Positions 1 to 7,933 of a stretch of DNA of 64,000 nt are shown in pieces. The DNA comes from Clostridia bacterium (GTDB lineage: Bacteria; Bacillota; Clostridia; Oscillospirales; Acutalibacteraceae). The notes beneath the pieces are model-generated. The model saw only the letters and a list, made by a program, of their open reading frames with translations. It made no database searches and was not told where the DNA came from. The position numbers were made by a program, and so were the translations under genes. The DNA lies in the NCBI GenBank assembly GCA_017428625.1, contig JAFRQM010000016.1, positions 18,579 to 82,578 on the forward strand, written 5' to 3'. The stretch's first letter is position 1. Each line of letters opens with the position of its first letter.

Positions 1-564
1 GTCTGCCTTGCAGCAGCCGTGCGCCACGCAGTCGGCATAGGTATCAAGCCTGAAAACATTGAGTTCGTTTTCAAATGTCTTTTCAAAATCAGGCGGCAGT
101 TTCGGACCGGCGGCGACAACTTCTATTGCGCAATGCGAGTAGTTTTTTTCAAACTCGGCAGCGGAGACAAGCGGTATTTTGCCGGAATTGTCTTTTCTTG
201 TTTTTTTGAAATCCTCAAGGTAAAACAGTTCTTTCTCACCTTCAAAAACGCACCAGATATCCGGGCGCTCAATTATGTAGTCTATGAGTTTTGTGAGCAC
301 TTTTACGGGAATGAAGCGTTTAAAAACATCACGCCCGTCAAGAATAATATGGCAGCCGTTGCCGCAGACCATACCGTCCGCGAAAGAGAGTTCGTCAAAA
401 AGGCCGTCGGAGATATTACCCCGTGAGCGACCTGTGTTGATGAATATTTTGTGGCCCTGCTTCTGCGCCCTTGTGAGCGCTTCGAGATTTTTCTCGGGGA
501 TATGCCCTTTTTTTGAAGTCAGGGTGCCGTCAATGTCGATGAAAACAGCAAATTTTTCCGCCAT
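1..564 (-). CDS. Cof-type HAD hydrolase, partial (C-terminus beyond window edge)
   Basis: The reverse strand encodes 188 residues from an ATG at 564 and stays open to base 1, so the 3' end lies outside the window. The N-terminus carries HAD motif I (VFIDIDGTLTS). It is followed by an NTGRS motif of the Cof/YidA subfamily, with the cap region after it. The visible part ends in HGCCKAD, which resembles the G-x-x-K-A motif before motifs III and IV. This family consists of cytosolic Mg-dependent phosphatases for sugar phosphates and similar small molecules; the substrate cannot be read from the sequence. A GAGG-type ribosome site lies just upstream of the ATG. Plus-strand open frames in this region are shadows. 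Family call is firm, substrate unknown. Confidence 0.85.
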   Translation of the reverse strand, partial: MAEKFAVFIDIDGTLTSKKGHIPEKNLEALTRAQKQGHKIFINTGRSRGNISDGLFDELSFADGMVCGNGCHIILDGRDVFKRFIPVKVLTKLIDYIIERPDIWCVFEGEKELFYLEDFKKTRKDNSGKIPLVSAAEFEKNYSHCAIEVVAAGPKLPPDFEKTFENELNVFRLDTYADCVAHGCCKAD

Positions 565-685
565 AACAACCTCTTTAATAATGTTACTGATATAATAAAC
601 CATTTGAACGGCAATTTCAACAGCGCGCTGCTTTACATTTTGTTTGTTATGGTTTAAAATCGGAACAGAAAGGCAAGTGATTGAA

Positions 686-1249
686 ATGATAACAGTAAAC
701 AGGGAACTTTTTCACGGCGCTCCCGACGGTGAAAGAATTGAAAAAGAGCGTCTGACTTACGAAGCTCTTGAAAAACTCGGCATAGATTTTTACCGCGCCG
801 ACCACGAGGCGGCGGCGACGATTGAGGACTGCAAGGCTGTTGAAGAGGTGCTCGGCAGCGAAATCTGCAAAAATCTGCTTTTATGCAACCGGCAGGAAAC
901 GGATTTTTACCTTTTGCTTATGCCCGGCAACAAACCGTTCAAAACAAAGGATATATCAAAACAGATAAACTCCGCCCGCCTCTCATTTGCGAGCGCGGAG
1001 AAGATGCTTGAACTTGTCAACATAACGCCCGGTTCGCTCAGCGTGCTCGGGCTGATTTTTGACAGGGATAACAGAGTTAAACTCATTATTGACAACGACC
1101 TGCCCGGTGAGAAATACATCTGCTGCCACCCCTGCATAAACACTTCCACACTGAAAATAAAAACGAGTGACATTATTGAAAAATTCATACCGTCAACGGG
1201 TCACACGCCCGTTTATGTTGACCTGCCGAGATATGAGGAGAACGGATAA
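686..1249 (+). CDS. YbaK/ProX-type prolyl-tRNA editing protein (free-standing)
   Basis: The protein of about 187 residues resembles the YbaK/PrdX family of free-standing editing domains that deacylate mischarged tRNA, typically Ala-tRNA(Pro) or Cys-tRNA(Pro), in the cytosol. It has the family pattern of a conserved Lys in KNLLL, a GKPFKTKDIS segment, SFAS, and a GSLSVLGL motif that corresponds to the GxxSP.G region. The ATG at 686 is preferred over the upstream in-frame start at 644 because an AAAGG ribosome site lies about 11 bases before it. The proS gene at 7934 encodes a ProRS that lacks the usual editing insertion domain, so an editing factor acting in trans makes sense. A strong hairpin follows at 1271. 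Exact specificity is not determined. Confidence 0.8.
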   Translation: MITVNRELFHGAPDGERIEKERLTYEALEKLGIDFYRADHEAAATIEDCKAVEEVLGSEICKNLLLCNRQETDFYLLLMPGNKPFKTKDISKQINSARLSFASAEKMLELVNITPGSLSVLGLIFDRDNRVKLIIDNDLPGEKYICCHPCINTSTLKIKTSDIIEKFIPSTGHTPVYVDLPRYEENG

Positions 1250-1270
1250 ATCAGAATAACATAACAGGTT

Positions 1271-1306
1271 ATGCGCCGGAACCGTTCGGAAAGTTCCGGC
1301 GCATTT
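1271..1306 (+). terminator. Rho-independent terminator after the editing protein
   Basis: A perfect 12-base-pair stem (1271-1282 with 1293-1304) with a 10-base loop follows the stop codon. The T-tract is weak, so termination may be partial. Confidence 0.6.
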
Positions 1307-1426
1307 ACACATCATAAGCGTTTTGTATTATTTTTGCTCCGGAAGCGCGAAACCTGGCGAAAACGGTTGCAACATCGCTTTTTGAGTTGTATTATAATAT
1401 CGTAAACGAAATAAAGGAGGAAAAAT

Positions 1427-2305
1427 ATGAAAACAGATATAAGAAAAATCACAGCCGCGATTCTCTGTTTTGTTATGCTGACTTGTTCTTTGTGTATAAT
1501 AGGTTACGCCGAAGATAAAAAGCCGTTTTATCTTGTTCTGGGCGATTCCATCGGTTACGGCTCGGGGCTTAAAAACTCAAGAGAGGCTTGCTACGGCAGA
1601 ATAGTTGCCGACACAAACGGCTATGACTACGCAAACGACGCAATACCCGGCCACACAACGCAGAATCTTCTGGGCAGGCTTGAAACAGAAACAGTCAGAG
1701 AACACGTCAAACAGGCTGATATAATAAGCATTACCATAGGCGGAAACAATTTTTTGTTAGGCAACATTGCAAAAGTTCTTTTTGATGTAATTGTTATGGA
1801 TGACATCTCATCCGCCGAACAGATAATTGAAGGGTTTTACTTCGATTACTGCAAAATAATCGAAACAATACGCACTCTCAACCCCGACGCCGTTATTCTT
1901 ATGCAGACGCTTTACAACCCTCAGACAGGTTACACGGGTGAAGCGTATCAGACGAGCATAGACCTTCTCAATGACGCTGTAAGGCGTTACGCGGGCGAAC
2001 ACCCGGGCGAAATTGAGATTGTTGACGTTGCCGCCGTTCTGACGGATTCCGAAAAGGATTTTGCCGCGGACCGCATACACCCGAGCGTTGCGGGCAACGA
2101 AAAAATAGCCGTTGCGGTGCTTGAAAAACTGGCACAACTCGGGCTCGGCAAAAACACCGAGCCGGTAATCGCAACGCCTGGCACAGACATTGAAGTGCCT
2201 GAGATTTTTTCGGGAAGCATGGGATTTTACGGTAATATTCTTCATTTTATCTCCGAAATCCGTTTGGTGTTTGTAAACGCCTTGAGCATTTTCGGACTTG
2301 CATAA
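1427..2305 (+). CDS. Secreted SGNH/GDSL-type lipase or esterase
   Basis: This is a 292-residue protein with an N-terminal signal peptide (basic start, hydrophobic core about residues 10-28). It is followed by an SGNH hydrolase domain: block I is GDSIGYGSG with the catalytic Ser, block III is GGNN, and block V is DRIHPS with the catalytic Asp and His. Family members hydrolyse acyl or acetyl esters of lipids or carbohydrates outside the membrane. The C-terminal tail after about residue 245 is hydrophobic and could hold the protein at the membrane. An AGGAGG ribosome site sits 6-7 bases before the ATG, and a TATAAT box lies at 1393-1398 without a convincing -35. The gene stands alone between two terminators. 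Substrate is not predictable. Confidence 0.85.
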   Translation: MKTDIRKITAAILCFVMLTCSLCIIGYAEDKKPFYLVLGDSIGYGSGLKNSREACYGRIVADTNGYDYANDAIPGHTTQNLLGRLETETVREHVKQADIISITIGGNNFLLGNIAKVLFDVIVMDDISSAEQIIEGFYFDYCKIIETIRTLNPDAVILMQTLYNPQTGYTGEAYQTSIDLLNDAVRRYAGEHPGEIEIVDVAAVLTDSEKDFAADRIHPSVAGNEKIAVAVLEKLAQLGLGKNTEPVIATPGTDIEVPEIFSGSMGFYGNILHFISEIRLVFVNALSIFGLA

Positions 2306-2319
2306 ACACAATAACATTA

Positions 2320-2351
2320 AACTGCCGTTGCGACACGGCAGTTTTGTTTTT
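2320..2351 (+). terminator. Rho-independent terminator after SGNH hydrolase
   Basis: An 8-base-pair stem (2320-2327 with 2336-2343) is followed directly by a T-rich tract. Confidence 0.8.
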
Positions 2352-2363
2352 ACATTTTATTCA

Positions 2364-2392
2364 TTGAATTATGTTTTTAATAGTATTATAAT
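2364..2392 (+). promoter_or_regulatory. Promoter of the kinase-flavoprotein-membrane protein operon
   Basis: TTGAAT (2364-2369), 17-base spacer, TATAAT (2387-2392). It lies 24 bases before the start codon of the first gene. Confidence 0.65.
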
Positions 2393-2415
2393 GTTTTTGA
2401 AAGCGGGGCGGTGAA

Positions 2416-2928
2416 ATGAAAGACGGCAATATAGTGCTTATCGGTATGCCGGGGTGCGGAAAAAGCACCTGCGGTGTTCTGCTCTCCAAACTGGTGTGCA
2501 AGGCGTTTGTTGACACTGACCTGATTATTCAGCAGAGTGAAGGCAGGCTTCTGCAACAGATAATCAACGAGAGCGGCACGGATTATTTTGCAGAAACGGA
2601 AGAAAAAATCATTTCATCACTGAAACTTAAAAATTCGGTTATTGCAACAGGCGGAAGCGTTGTTTGTTATGAAAACGCCATGAAAAACCTTGCCGAAAAC
2701 GCTGTTATTGTTTATCTGAAAATCAGTTATGACGGTATGATGAAACGCATAACAAACCTCAACACACGCGGGATTCTGCTTCGCGACGGCGAGAGTATGA
2801 GGGATATGTTCAAACACAGGCAGGCGCTCTATGAGAAATACGCTCAGATTACCGTTGACTGCGAAGAAGAAGCGGTTGAGAAAAATGTTGAGAAAATAAA
2901 ACAAGCATATGATTCGATAAATGAATAA
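2416..2928 (+). CDS. Shikimate kinase-like P-loop kinase with altered substrate site
   Basis: This 170-residue protein aligns with shikimate kinases over its whole length. It has the Walker A loop GMPGCGKST (residues 10-18), the DTD pair (33-35), the lid region near LLRDGES and a late [10 protein letters not shown] motif. Authentic enzymes bind shikimate with Arg58 (E. coli AroK numbering) and a Gly-Gly-Gly loop. Here the Arg position is Ala (YFAETEE, residue 59) and the loop reads GGS. ATP binding looks intact while shikimate binding looks changed. It is the first gene of a three-gene operon whose partners suggest envelope glycan or lipid chemistry, not aromatic biosynthesis. The ribosome site is GCGGGGCGGTG. 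It is either a repurposed kinase or a divergent AroK; I favour the former. Confidence 0.7.
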   Translation: MKDGNIVLIGMPGCGKSTCGVLLSKLVCKAFVDTDLIIQQSEGRLLQQIINESGTDYFAETEEKIISSLKLKNSVIATGGSVVCYENAMKNLAENAVIVYLKISYDGMMKRITNLNTRGILLRDGESMRDMFKHRQALYEKYAQITVDCEEEAVEKNVEKIKQAYDSINE

Positions 2929-2944
2929 TTCGGAGAATAAAGAA

Positions 2945-4495
2945 ATGAAAAAGGCAATTATCGCGGGCGCGGGACCCGCGGGAATAACCGCTGGACTTGA
3001 ACTGCTGAGGAAAAGCGGCGATTACGAGGTTGTTATTCTTGAGGAAAGCGGCGCCATAGGCGGAATATCGCGCACGGTAAACCATAACGGCAACCGTATG
3101 GATATCGGCGGGCACCGTTTTTTTTCAAAAGACGCGGATGTAAACCGCTTCTGGGAAGAGTTGATGCCCGTTCAGGGCAGACCCTCATCGGATGATATAA
3201 TCGCAAAGCGTGAAAAAGAACTAAAAGAAGGCGGACCCGACCCTGAAAAAGAAAACCGGGTTATGCTTGTGCGTCAAAGGGTTTCGAGAATCTATTATCT
3301 CGGCAAATTCTTCGACTATCCCATTTCGCTCAAGCCGCAGACATTTATCAATATGGGTTTTTCGCGCACAGTTAAATCGGGATTCAGTTATCTTCATTCC
3401 TGTGCGGTCAAGCGGGAGGAAAACTCGCTTGAGGATTTTTATATCAACCGCTTCGGCAAGACTCTCTATTCAATGTTTTTTGAGGGATATACCGAAAAGC
3501 TCTGGGGCAGACACCCCTCGCAGATTTCAGCCGACTGGGGTGCGCAAAGAGTTAAAGGGCTTTCGATAGCAGCGGTAATAAAAGATATTCTGTCAAAGAT
3601 TGTTCCTCAGAAAAACAGGGAGATCGAAACCTCGCTTATCGAGCAGTTTGTTTACCCGAAATTCGGCCCCGGTCAGTTGTGGGAAACGGCGGCTGAGGAA
3701 TTTGAAAAACTCGGCGGCAGAATTATTAAGAACTGCAAGGTTGAAAAAACCGTTGTAAAAGACAGAAAAGTCAGTGAATTTATCTGCAAACTTAACGGTG
3801 AAACGGTGAATTTTGACGGAGATGTTTTCTTTTCATCAATGCCCGTAAAAGATTTGATTAAAGGTATGAACGGAGTGCCCGAAAACATAAGAGAAATTGC
3901 TTCGGGACTGCCCTACCGCGATTTTGTAACAGTCGGTCTGCTGGTTGATAAACTGAAAATCAGAAACGAAACGGATATTCCCACACCGTCGGATATTGTG
4001 CCGGACTGCTGGATTTATGTTCAGGACACGGGTGTTAAACTCGGCAGAATACAGATTTTCAACAACTGGTCGCCGTATCTTGTAAAAGACCCCCTCAATA
4101 CGGTATGGATAGGGCTTGAATACTTCTGCAACGAGGGCGATGTGTTTTGGAACATGGATGAGAAAGAGTGTGTTGATTACGCCGTTGGTGAACTGGTGAA
4201 AATGGGTATAATTGACAGCGGAGCCTTTGTTCGTGATTATCACAGAGAGAAAGTTAAAAAAGCTTACCCCGCTTATTTTGACACTTATAAAGATATTGAC
4301 AGCGTCATTGAATACCTTGACGGGTTTGACAACCTTTACTGCATAGGCAGAAACGGTCAGCACAGATATAACAATATGGACCACTCCATGGTTACGGCTT
4401 TTGAGGCTGTAAAAAATGTTTTAAGCGGTAAAAGGACAAAGGAAAATATCTGGAATGTCAATACCGAAGCGCAGTATCACGAGGAAAGCAAGTAA
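2945..4495 (+). CDS. FAD-dependent amine-oxidoreductase/UDP-galactopyranose-mutase-like protein
   Basis: The roughly 516-residue flavoprotein opens with a Rossmann FAD motif ([10 protein letters not shown]) and a following GGISRT segment. The [10 protein letters not shown] motif is typical of the NAD(P)/FAD oxidoreductase group that includes UDP-galactopyranose mutase and HpnE/protoporphyrinogen-oxidase-like proteins. Near the C-terminus [15 protein letters not shown] matches the second FAD-binding patch of this group. The ATG at 2945 is preferred because GGAG lies 9 bases before it, whereas the in-frame ATG at 2921 has none. It is separated from the preceding kinase gene by 16 bases. The downstream gene overlaps by one base (TAATG), so the three are co-translated. 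Such flavoproteins often act on sugar nucleotides or polyprenyl-linked sugars. The reaction is not known. Confidence 0.75.
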   Translation: MKKAIIAGAGPAGITAGLELLRKSGDYEVVILEESGAIGGISRTVNHNGNRMDIGGHRFFSKDADVNRFWEELMPVQGRPSSDDIIAKREKELKEGGPDPEKENRVMLVRQRVSRIYYLGKFFDYPISLKPQTFINMGFSRTVKSGFSYLHSCAVKREENSLEDFYINRFGKTLYSMFFEGYTEKLWGRHPSQISADWGAQRVKGLSIAAVIKDILSKIVPQKNREIETSLIEQFVYPKFGPGQLWETAAEEFEKLGGRIIKNCKVEKTVVKDRKVSEFICKLNGETVNFDGDVFFSSMPVKDLIKGMNGVPENIREIASGLPYRDFVTVGLLVDKLKIRNETDIPTPSDIVPDCWIYVQDTGVKLGRIQIFNNWSPYLVKDPLNTVWIGLEYFCNEGDVFWNMDEKECVDYAVGELVKMGIIDSGAFVRDYHREKVKKAYPAYFDTYKDIDSVIEYLDGFDNLYCIGRNGQHRYNNMDHSMVTAFEAVKNVLSGKRTKENIWNVNTEAQYHEESK

Positions 4496-6582
4496 TGGCA
4501 AAAGGCAAAAAGGCGGTTAAGATAATAATCTGCGTTTTGCTGGCGGCGGTTTTCGCCGCCGGCGCGGAGTTTCTGCTGTCTGATTACCGGTATTTCAGCT
4601 ACGGAAAATGCAACGGGACTCCCGTTGTGCTTGATGAGGTGCTTGACGAATATTTTCAGTTACAGTCGCCCTATGGGGTGATTCAGTATAACGAAGACAC
4701 ATCCGTTATGCTTAAAGCGGGAGTAACTCTTCACTGTATGGAATTCACGGTTTCAAGCCTTGAGTGCGATGAGGACAAACTCTGTGAAATAAACATAAAT
4801 GTCCAAACGCCCGGTAACGATGATTTTTTATATACCATAGTGCATGACAATATCGGCATCGGCGAAAAAGCCCGGACTTACCGATACTTTATGAAATATG
4901 AGATAGAGGCGCAGTCCGTTGAGTTCAATATTCCGAAGCCGAACGGAGTTGTATGTATAAGCAACATAACGGCTAATCCTGATTTCCGTTTCGGTTTCAA
5001 CTTTCCGCGGGCGGCTGTGATATTCGCTTTTTTTCTTGCCGCCGCTCTTATTACCGCTTTCAGGCTTTACAGGATAATATATTCGCCGGGGAAGCGTTCG
5101 CACAGAATATTTTGCGCGTGTGTCTGCGCCTGCTGCCTCGGAATAACGCTTTTATGGTGTGTGTTTGTTTTAAACACATCTGCAGAAAAGACGGAATATC
5201 CGCTGAAAAGGAGTGTCGAGAGCTGTAACCCGTATATTCAGCAGTTTGACGCATTTATGAAAGGGCAGCTGCACCTTGACGCTGAGCCGCCCGCCAGGCT
5301 CGCTGAACTTGAAAACCCTTATGATAAGGAGCAGCGCGAAGGCATTTTTTATCTCTGGGACAGGGCTTATTATGAAGGCAGATACTATTCATATTTCGGT
5401 GTGGGACCCATACTCTCGGGATATATGCCTTATTACCTGATAAGCCGTAATCTGCCGTCATACAGATTTATCACATCTTTTTATTCATTGATATTTACGC
5501 TGTTTTTTTCCCTCGCTCTGTTTAAGTGGCCGGAGGTTTTCAAAAAGAGAATTCCCTGCGTTTTACTTGCGGCGGTAACCGTAAGCGCGCTGTTTTCAAG
5601 TATGATTTATCTTGAAATACGCGGAATTGAAGCGTTTTATTACCTTGCGCTTTTAAGCGCGGGAGCGTTTATCGCAATGTTCGCATATTTTATGATGTGC
5701 GCGTTTTCGTGCAAAAGGAAAATTATGAGGCCTGTTCTTATGACTGTTTCGGGGCTTGCGTTCGGGCTTGCGTTTTTGTGCAGGGTAAACACGGTTATTG
5801 CGCCGGCGTTCATTACGGCGGGAATTATTGCGGTTTATATTGTTAAAAGCATTAAAAGCAAAGCAAAACTTTCCCACATCGCTCTTGATTTTATTTGCCT
5901 GGGGTTGCCTGTGGCACTGTGTATGACTGCCGCGTTTGTTTTTAATTATCTGCGTTTCGGGAATCCTCTCGATTTCGGAACGGATTACCAACTGACTGTG
6001 AGTGACACCTCGCTGAACACTCTGTTTAAGGGCGGAATAGCCGCAAGTGTTTTTTATTATTTCTTTGAACCGTTTAAAATCAAAGAGGCCTTCCCCTTCC
6101 TTGCCGTCGGCAGAGGCGGCGAATATCCGGTTGAAGACAGGTTCGTTTATCTTGACGACAATGTAGGTCTGTTTGCCGTGCCGCACAACATTGCGCTTGT
6201 TCTGCTGCCCGCTTACCCTCTCGGAAAGAAAAAGAGCGGTTATGAATTTGCGGCTGTTTTTTGCGGAATCGCGGGACTGTTTGTGTGCGCGTTTGCCGAT
6301 TTCTGTTTGGGCGGAGTCATTTTCCGATATACGGGGGATATCTCGTTTGCGGGCGCGTTTATTGCCGCGGTTATTCTTTTTGAACTGATAAACAGTTTTG
6401 AAAACAGCAATAAAAAAGCGGTGGAGTTTATTCGCAAGCCCGCAAAACCGCTGCTGATGTTAGGTTGCTGCGCTTCTGTTATTATTGCGACACTTGAAGC
6501 TTTGACCGTTGACGGCAACCTTTCAGCGTTCAGACCGGACGTATTTGAGGTTCTGAAGCGGTTTTTATGCTTTTGGCTGTGA
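4495..6582 (+). CDS. Large polytopic membrane protein, GT-C glycosyltransferase-like
   Basis: This 695-residue protein has one N-terminal membrane segment (about residues 8-28), a predicted extracytoplasmic beta-rich domain up to about residue 165, and then roughly nine to eleven further hydrophobic segments. A central loop has the pattern F-x-KGQLHL ... LENPYD ... LWDRAYYEGRYYSYFG. I associate this with uncharacterised membrane proteins of gut Firmicutes that resemble GT-C fold glycosyltransferases using lipid-linked sugars. The start overlaps the preceding stop, indicating translational coupling with the flavoprotein. No catalytic motif can be assigned with certainty. An envelope glycan transferase is an inference; a transporter or flippase is the alternative. 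Confidence 0.6.
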   Translation: MAKGKKAVKIIICVLLAAVFAAGAEFLLSDYRYFSYGKCNGTPVVLDEVLDEYFQLQSPYGVIQYNEDTSVMLKAGVTLHCMEFTVSSLECDEDKLCEININVQTPGNDDFLYTIVHDNIGIGEKARTYRYFMKYEIEAQSVEFNIPKPNGVVCISNITANPDFRFGFNFPRAAVIFAFFLAAALITAFRLYRIIYSPGKRSHRIFCACVCACCLGITLLWCVFVLNTSAEKTEYPLKRSVESCNPYIQQFDAFMKGQLHLDAEPPARLAELENPYDKEQREGIFYLWDRAYYEGRYYSYFGVGPILSGYMPYYLISRNLPSYRFITSFYSLIFTLFFSLALFKWPEVFKKRIPCVLLAAVTVSALFSSMIYLEIRGIEAFYYLALLSAGAFIAMFAYFMMCAFSCKRKIMRPVLMTVSGLAFGLAFLCRVNTVIAPAFITAGIIAVYIVKSIKSKAKLSHIALDFICLGLPVALCMTAAFVFNYLRFGNPLDFGTDYQLTVSDTSLNTLFKGGIAASVFYYFFEPFKIKEAFPFLAVGRGGEYPVEDRFVYLDDNVGLFAVPHNIALVLLPAYPLGKKKSGYEFAAVFCGIAGLFVCAFADFCLGGVIFRYTGDISFAGAFIAAVILFELINSFENSNKKAVEFIRKPAKPLLMLGCCASVIIATLEALTVDGNLSAFRPDVFEVLKRFLCFWL

Positions 6583-6623
6583 TTTTGTAACTATTTTGTA
6601 ATTTAATTGTAACTGAAATGATA

Positions 6624-6652
6624 TTGTAAATTTGAAAAGATAGGCATATAAT
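6624..6652 (+). promoter_or_regulatory. Promoter in the intergenic region before rpsT
   Basis: TTGTAA (6624-6629), 17-base spacer, TATAAT (6647-6652). The next start codon is beyond a strong terminator at 6731, so this promoter does not appear to serve rpsT. Confidence 0.6.
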
Positions 6653-6658
6653 TAAGGC

Positions 6659-6765
6659 ACATTAAGAGATCACTACGCAAGAGCATAATTATAGATTATC
6701 GCCTTTTCATTTTTTTGTTCCACTCAGCAGAAAGCAGACTTGAACCGTCTGCTTTTTTGCTTTTT
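6659..6765 (+). ncRNA. Candidate small RNA of about 105 nt
   Basis: The segment starts about 7 bases after a TATAAT box and ends in a 9-base-pair terminator stem with a T-tract. It contains no open frame with a ribosome site. It does not resemble SRP RNA, tmRNA or 6S RNA as far as I can see by eye. This is inference from promoter-terminator architecture only. Confidence 0.4.
6731..6765 (+). terminator. Rho-independent terminator
   Basis: Stem 6731-6739 with 6747-6755 (9 bp), loop of 7 bases, followed by a T-rich tract. It closes the candidate small RNA and insulates rpsT. Confidence 0.85.
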
Positions 6766-6799
6766 ATTTGAGAATTTGAACATTTATTTAAAAAAACTC

Positions 6800-6828
6800 T
6801 TGATTTTTTTAAAAGTGTTTAGTATTAT
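6800..6828 (+). promoter_or_regulatory. rpsT promoter
   Basis: TTGATT (6800-6805), 17-base spacer, TATTAT (6823-6828), about 60 bases before the rpsT start. Confidence 0.6.
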
Positions 6829-6889
6829 AAGTAGGCTATTAAAAAAGCTTAACATTAATTTATAAGCACTTGACGAAGGAGGTGCCACG

Positions 6890-7144
6890 ATGCCCAACAT
6901 TAAATCGGCTAAAAAGCGCGTTGCAGTCAGCAAAACCAGAGCTGCCAGAAACAAGTCACGCAATTCGGCTCTCAAGACTGCCATCAAAAAAGCAAACGCA
7001 GCGGCGCAAGCAAAAGCGGATAACGCTCCCGAGCTTATCAATGACGCTATCAAAAAGGTTGACCAGGCATGTGCAAAAGGTCTTATCCATAAGAACAATG
7101 CCGCACGCAAAAAATCAGCTCTTGCAAAGCTTCTGAATGCGTAA
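6890..7144 (+). CDS. rpsT: 30S ribosomal protein S20
   Basis: This 84-residue, Lys/Arg/Ala-rich protein starts with the S20 signature [11 protein letters not shown] and has the long helical pattern of the family through to [13 protein letters not shown]20 binds 16S rRNA at the bottom of the small subunit and assists assembly. The length matches bacterial S20 (about 85-90). A strong GGAGGTG ribosome site lies before the ATG. The gene is monocistronic, with its own promoter and a terminator hairpin at 7178-7231. Ordinary core gene; call is firm. Confidence 0.97.
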   Translation: MPNIKSAKKRVAVSKTRAARNKSRNSALKTAIKKANAAAQAKADNAPELINDAIKKVDQACAKGLIHKNNAARKKSALAKLLNA

Positions 7145-7177
7145 GTTTCACGGAACTTAATATTGCGTAAATTAATC

Positions 7178-7231
7178 GGTTGCAGACAAAAACGGTCTTT
7201 TTATTCCGCCCGGCTGCAACCTTTAATTTTT
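7178..7231 (+). terminator. rpsT terminator
   Basis: Outer stem 7178-7185 with 7214-7221, a small inner AGAC/GTCT stem, then a T-rich tract from 7222. Confidence 0.7.
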
Positions 7232-7232
7232 G

Positions 7233-7260
7233 TTGACATATTATATTTTTGTGTTATAAT
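7233..7260 (+). promoter_or_regulatory. Strong promoter of the 53-residue microprotein
   Basis: Consensus TTGACA (7233-7238), 16-base spacer and TATAAT (7255-7260). One of the best promoters in the window. Confidence 0.75.
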
Positions 7261-7301
7261 ATGTTTGTATCGAAAAATAAAACATATTACGGAGGTTTAT
7301 T

Positions 7302-7463
7302 ATGTGCACTTACAAAAAAGTTATTAAGGTTATCCTTATTGTTCTCGCAGTTGCCGCTGCCGTTATCGGTGCATACTGCGTAATCAAAAAATTCATTGAC
7401 AAGAAAAATGCAGATGCCGACAGCGAAGAAAACTACGTTTCCTGCTCCTGCGTTGACGCATAA
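7302..7463 (+). CDS. Single-pass membrane microprotein, 53 aa, unknown function
   Basis: A short gene with consensus promoter, a GGAGG ribosome site 7-8 bases before the ATG, and its own terminator encodes a 53-residue protein. A short basic N-terminus (MCTYKKVIK) leads into one hydrophobic helix (about residues 10-28). A Lys-rich stretch and a polar, acidic tail ending in a Cys-Ser-Cys motif (SCSCVDA) follow. I do not recognise a family. The stand-alone expression unit argues that it is a genuine, possibly abundant small membrane protein. The CxC tail could bind metal, form a disulfide or be modified; this is speculation. Confidence 0.75.
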   Translation: MCTYKKVIKVILIVLAVAAAVIGAYCVIKKFIDKKNADADSEENYVSCSCVDA

Positions 7464-7481
7464 CAAACTGATACCGCATAC

Positions 7482-7512
7482 AACACGGAACTTTTCGGTT
7501 CCGTGTTTTTGT
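7482..7512 (+). terminator. Terminator of the microprotein gene
   Basis: Perfect 10-base-pair stem (7482-7491 with 7498-7507), 6-base loop and T-run. Confidence 0.9.
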
Positions 7513-7586
7513 TTTTTCTTCTGAAAAATTAACATCTGTTTATTCTTAAATATTTATTATTATTTTTTAATATTTCAAAATTTTTG

Positions 7587-7615
7587 TTGACAAATAACCC
7601 TTTTGTCAATAATAT
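7587..7615 (+). promoter_or_regulatory. acpP-proS promoter with a perfect inverted repeat
   Basis: TTGACA (7587-7592), 17-base spacer, TAATAT (7610-7615). The -35 box and spacer form the inverted repeat TTGACAAA-N7-TTTGTCAA (7587-7609), an operator-like arrangement. Confidence 0.65.
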
Positions 7616-7667
7616 ATGTATAGTTTAAATTAACATTTAAAGATTATATTATAAAAGGAGAATAATT

Positions 7668-7901
7668 ATGGTATTCGATAAGGTTAAAAAAATCTTCAGT
7701 GAACAACTTGAAGTTGACGAGAGCATCATCACTCCCGAAGCTTCCATCACTTCCGATCTCGGCGCTGACAGCCTTGACCTCATTGACCTTGCCATGTCAA
7801 TCGAAGACGAATTTGAAATTGAACTTTCCGACGACGCTATTGAGCACATCAAAACCGTCGGCGACATGGTAAACTATATTGAGGAGCGCATTGAGGAATA
7901 A
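7668..7901 (+). CDS. acpP: Acyl carrier protein
   Basis: This 77-residue acidic protein has the 4'-phosphopantetheine attachment motif GADSLDLIDL, with the modified Ser at residue 35, and the EDEFEIELSDD helix III region. It carries growing acyl chains during type II fatty acid synthesis in the cytosol. Length and motif match the family. An AAGGAG ribosome site precedes the ATG. The gene is followed 32 bases later by proS with no terminator between them, so the two are probably co-transcribed. Neighbouring fab genes are absent here. An operator-like inverted repeat overlaps the promoter, suggesting a lipid-responsive or other repressor. Confidence 0.95.
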   Translation: MVFDKVKKIFSEQLEVDESIITPEASITSDLGADSLDLIDLAMSIEDEFEIELSDDAIEHIKTVGDMVNYIEERIEE

Positions 7902-7933
7902 GCCGCAGCGCTGCCTGAAAGGAAGTTTTTGTT

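Noticed and set aside
19..595. Plus-strand open frames at the window start
   Set aside because: They are shadows of a clear HAD hydrolase on the minus strand with intact motifs.
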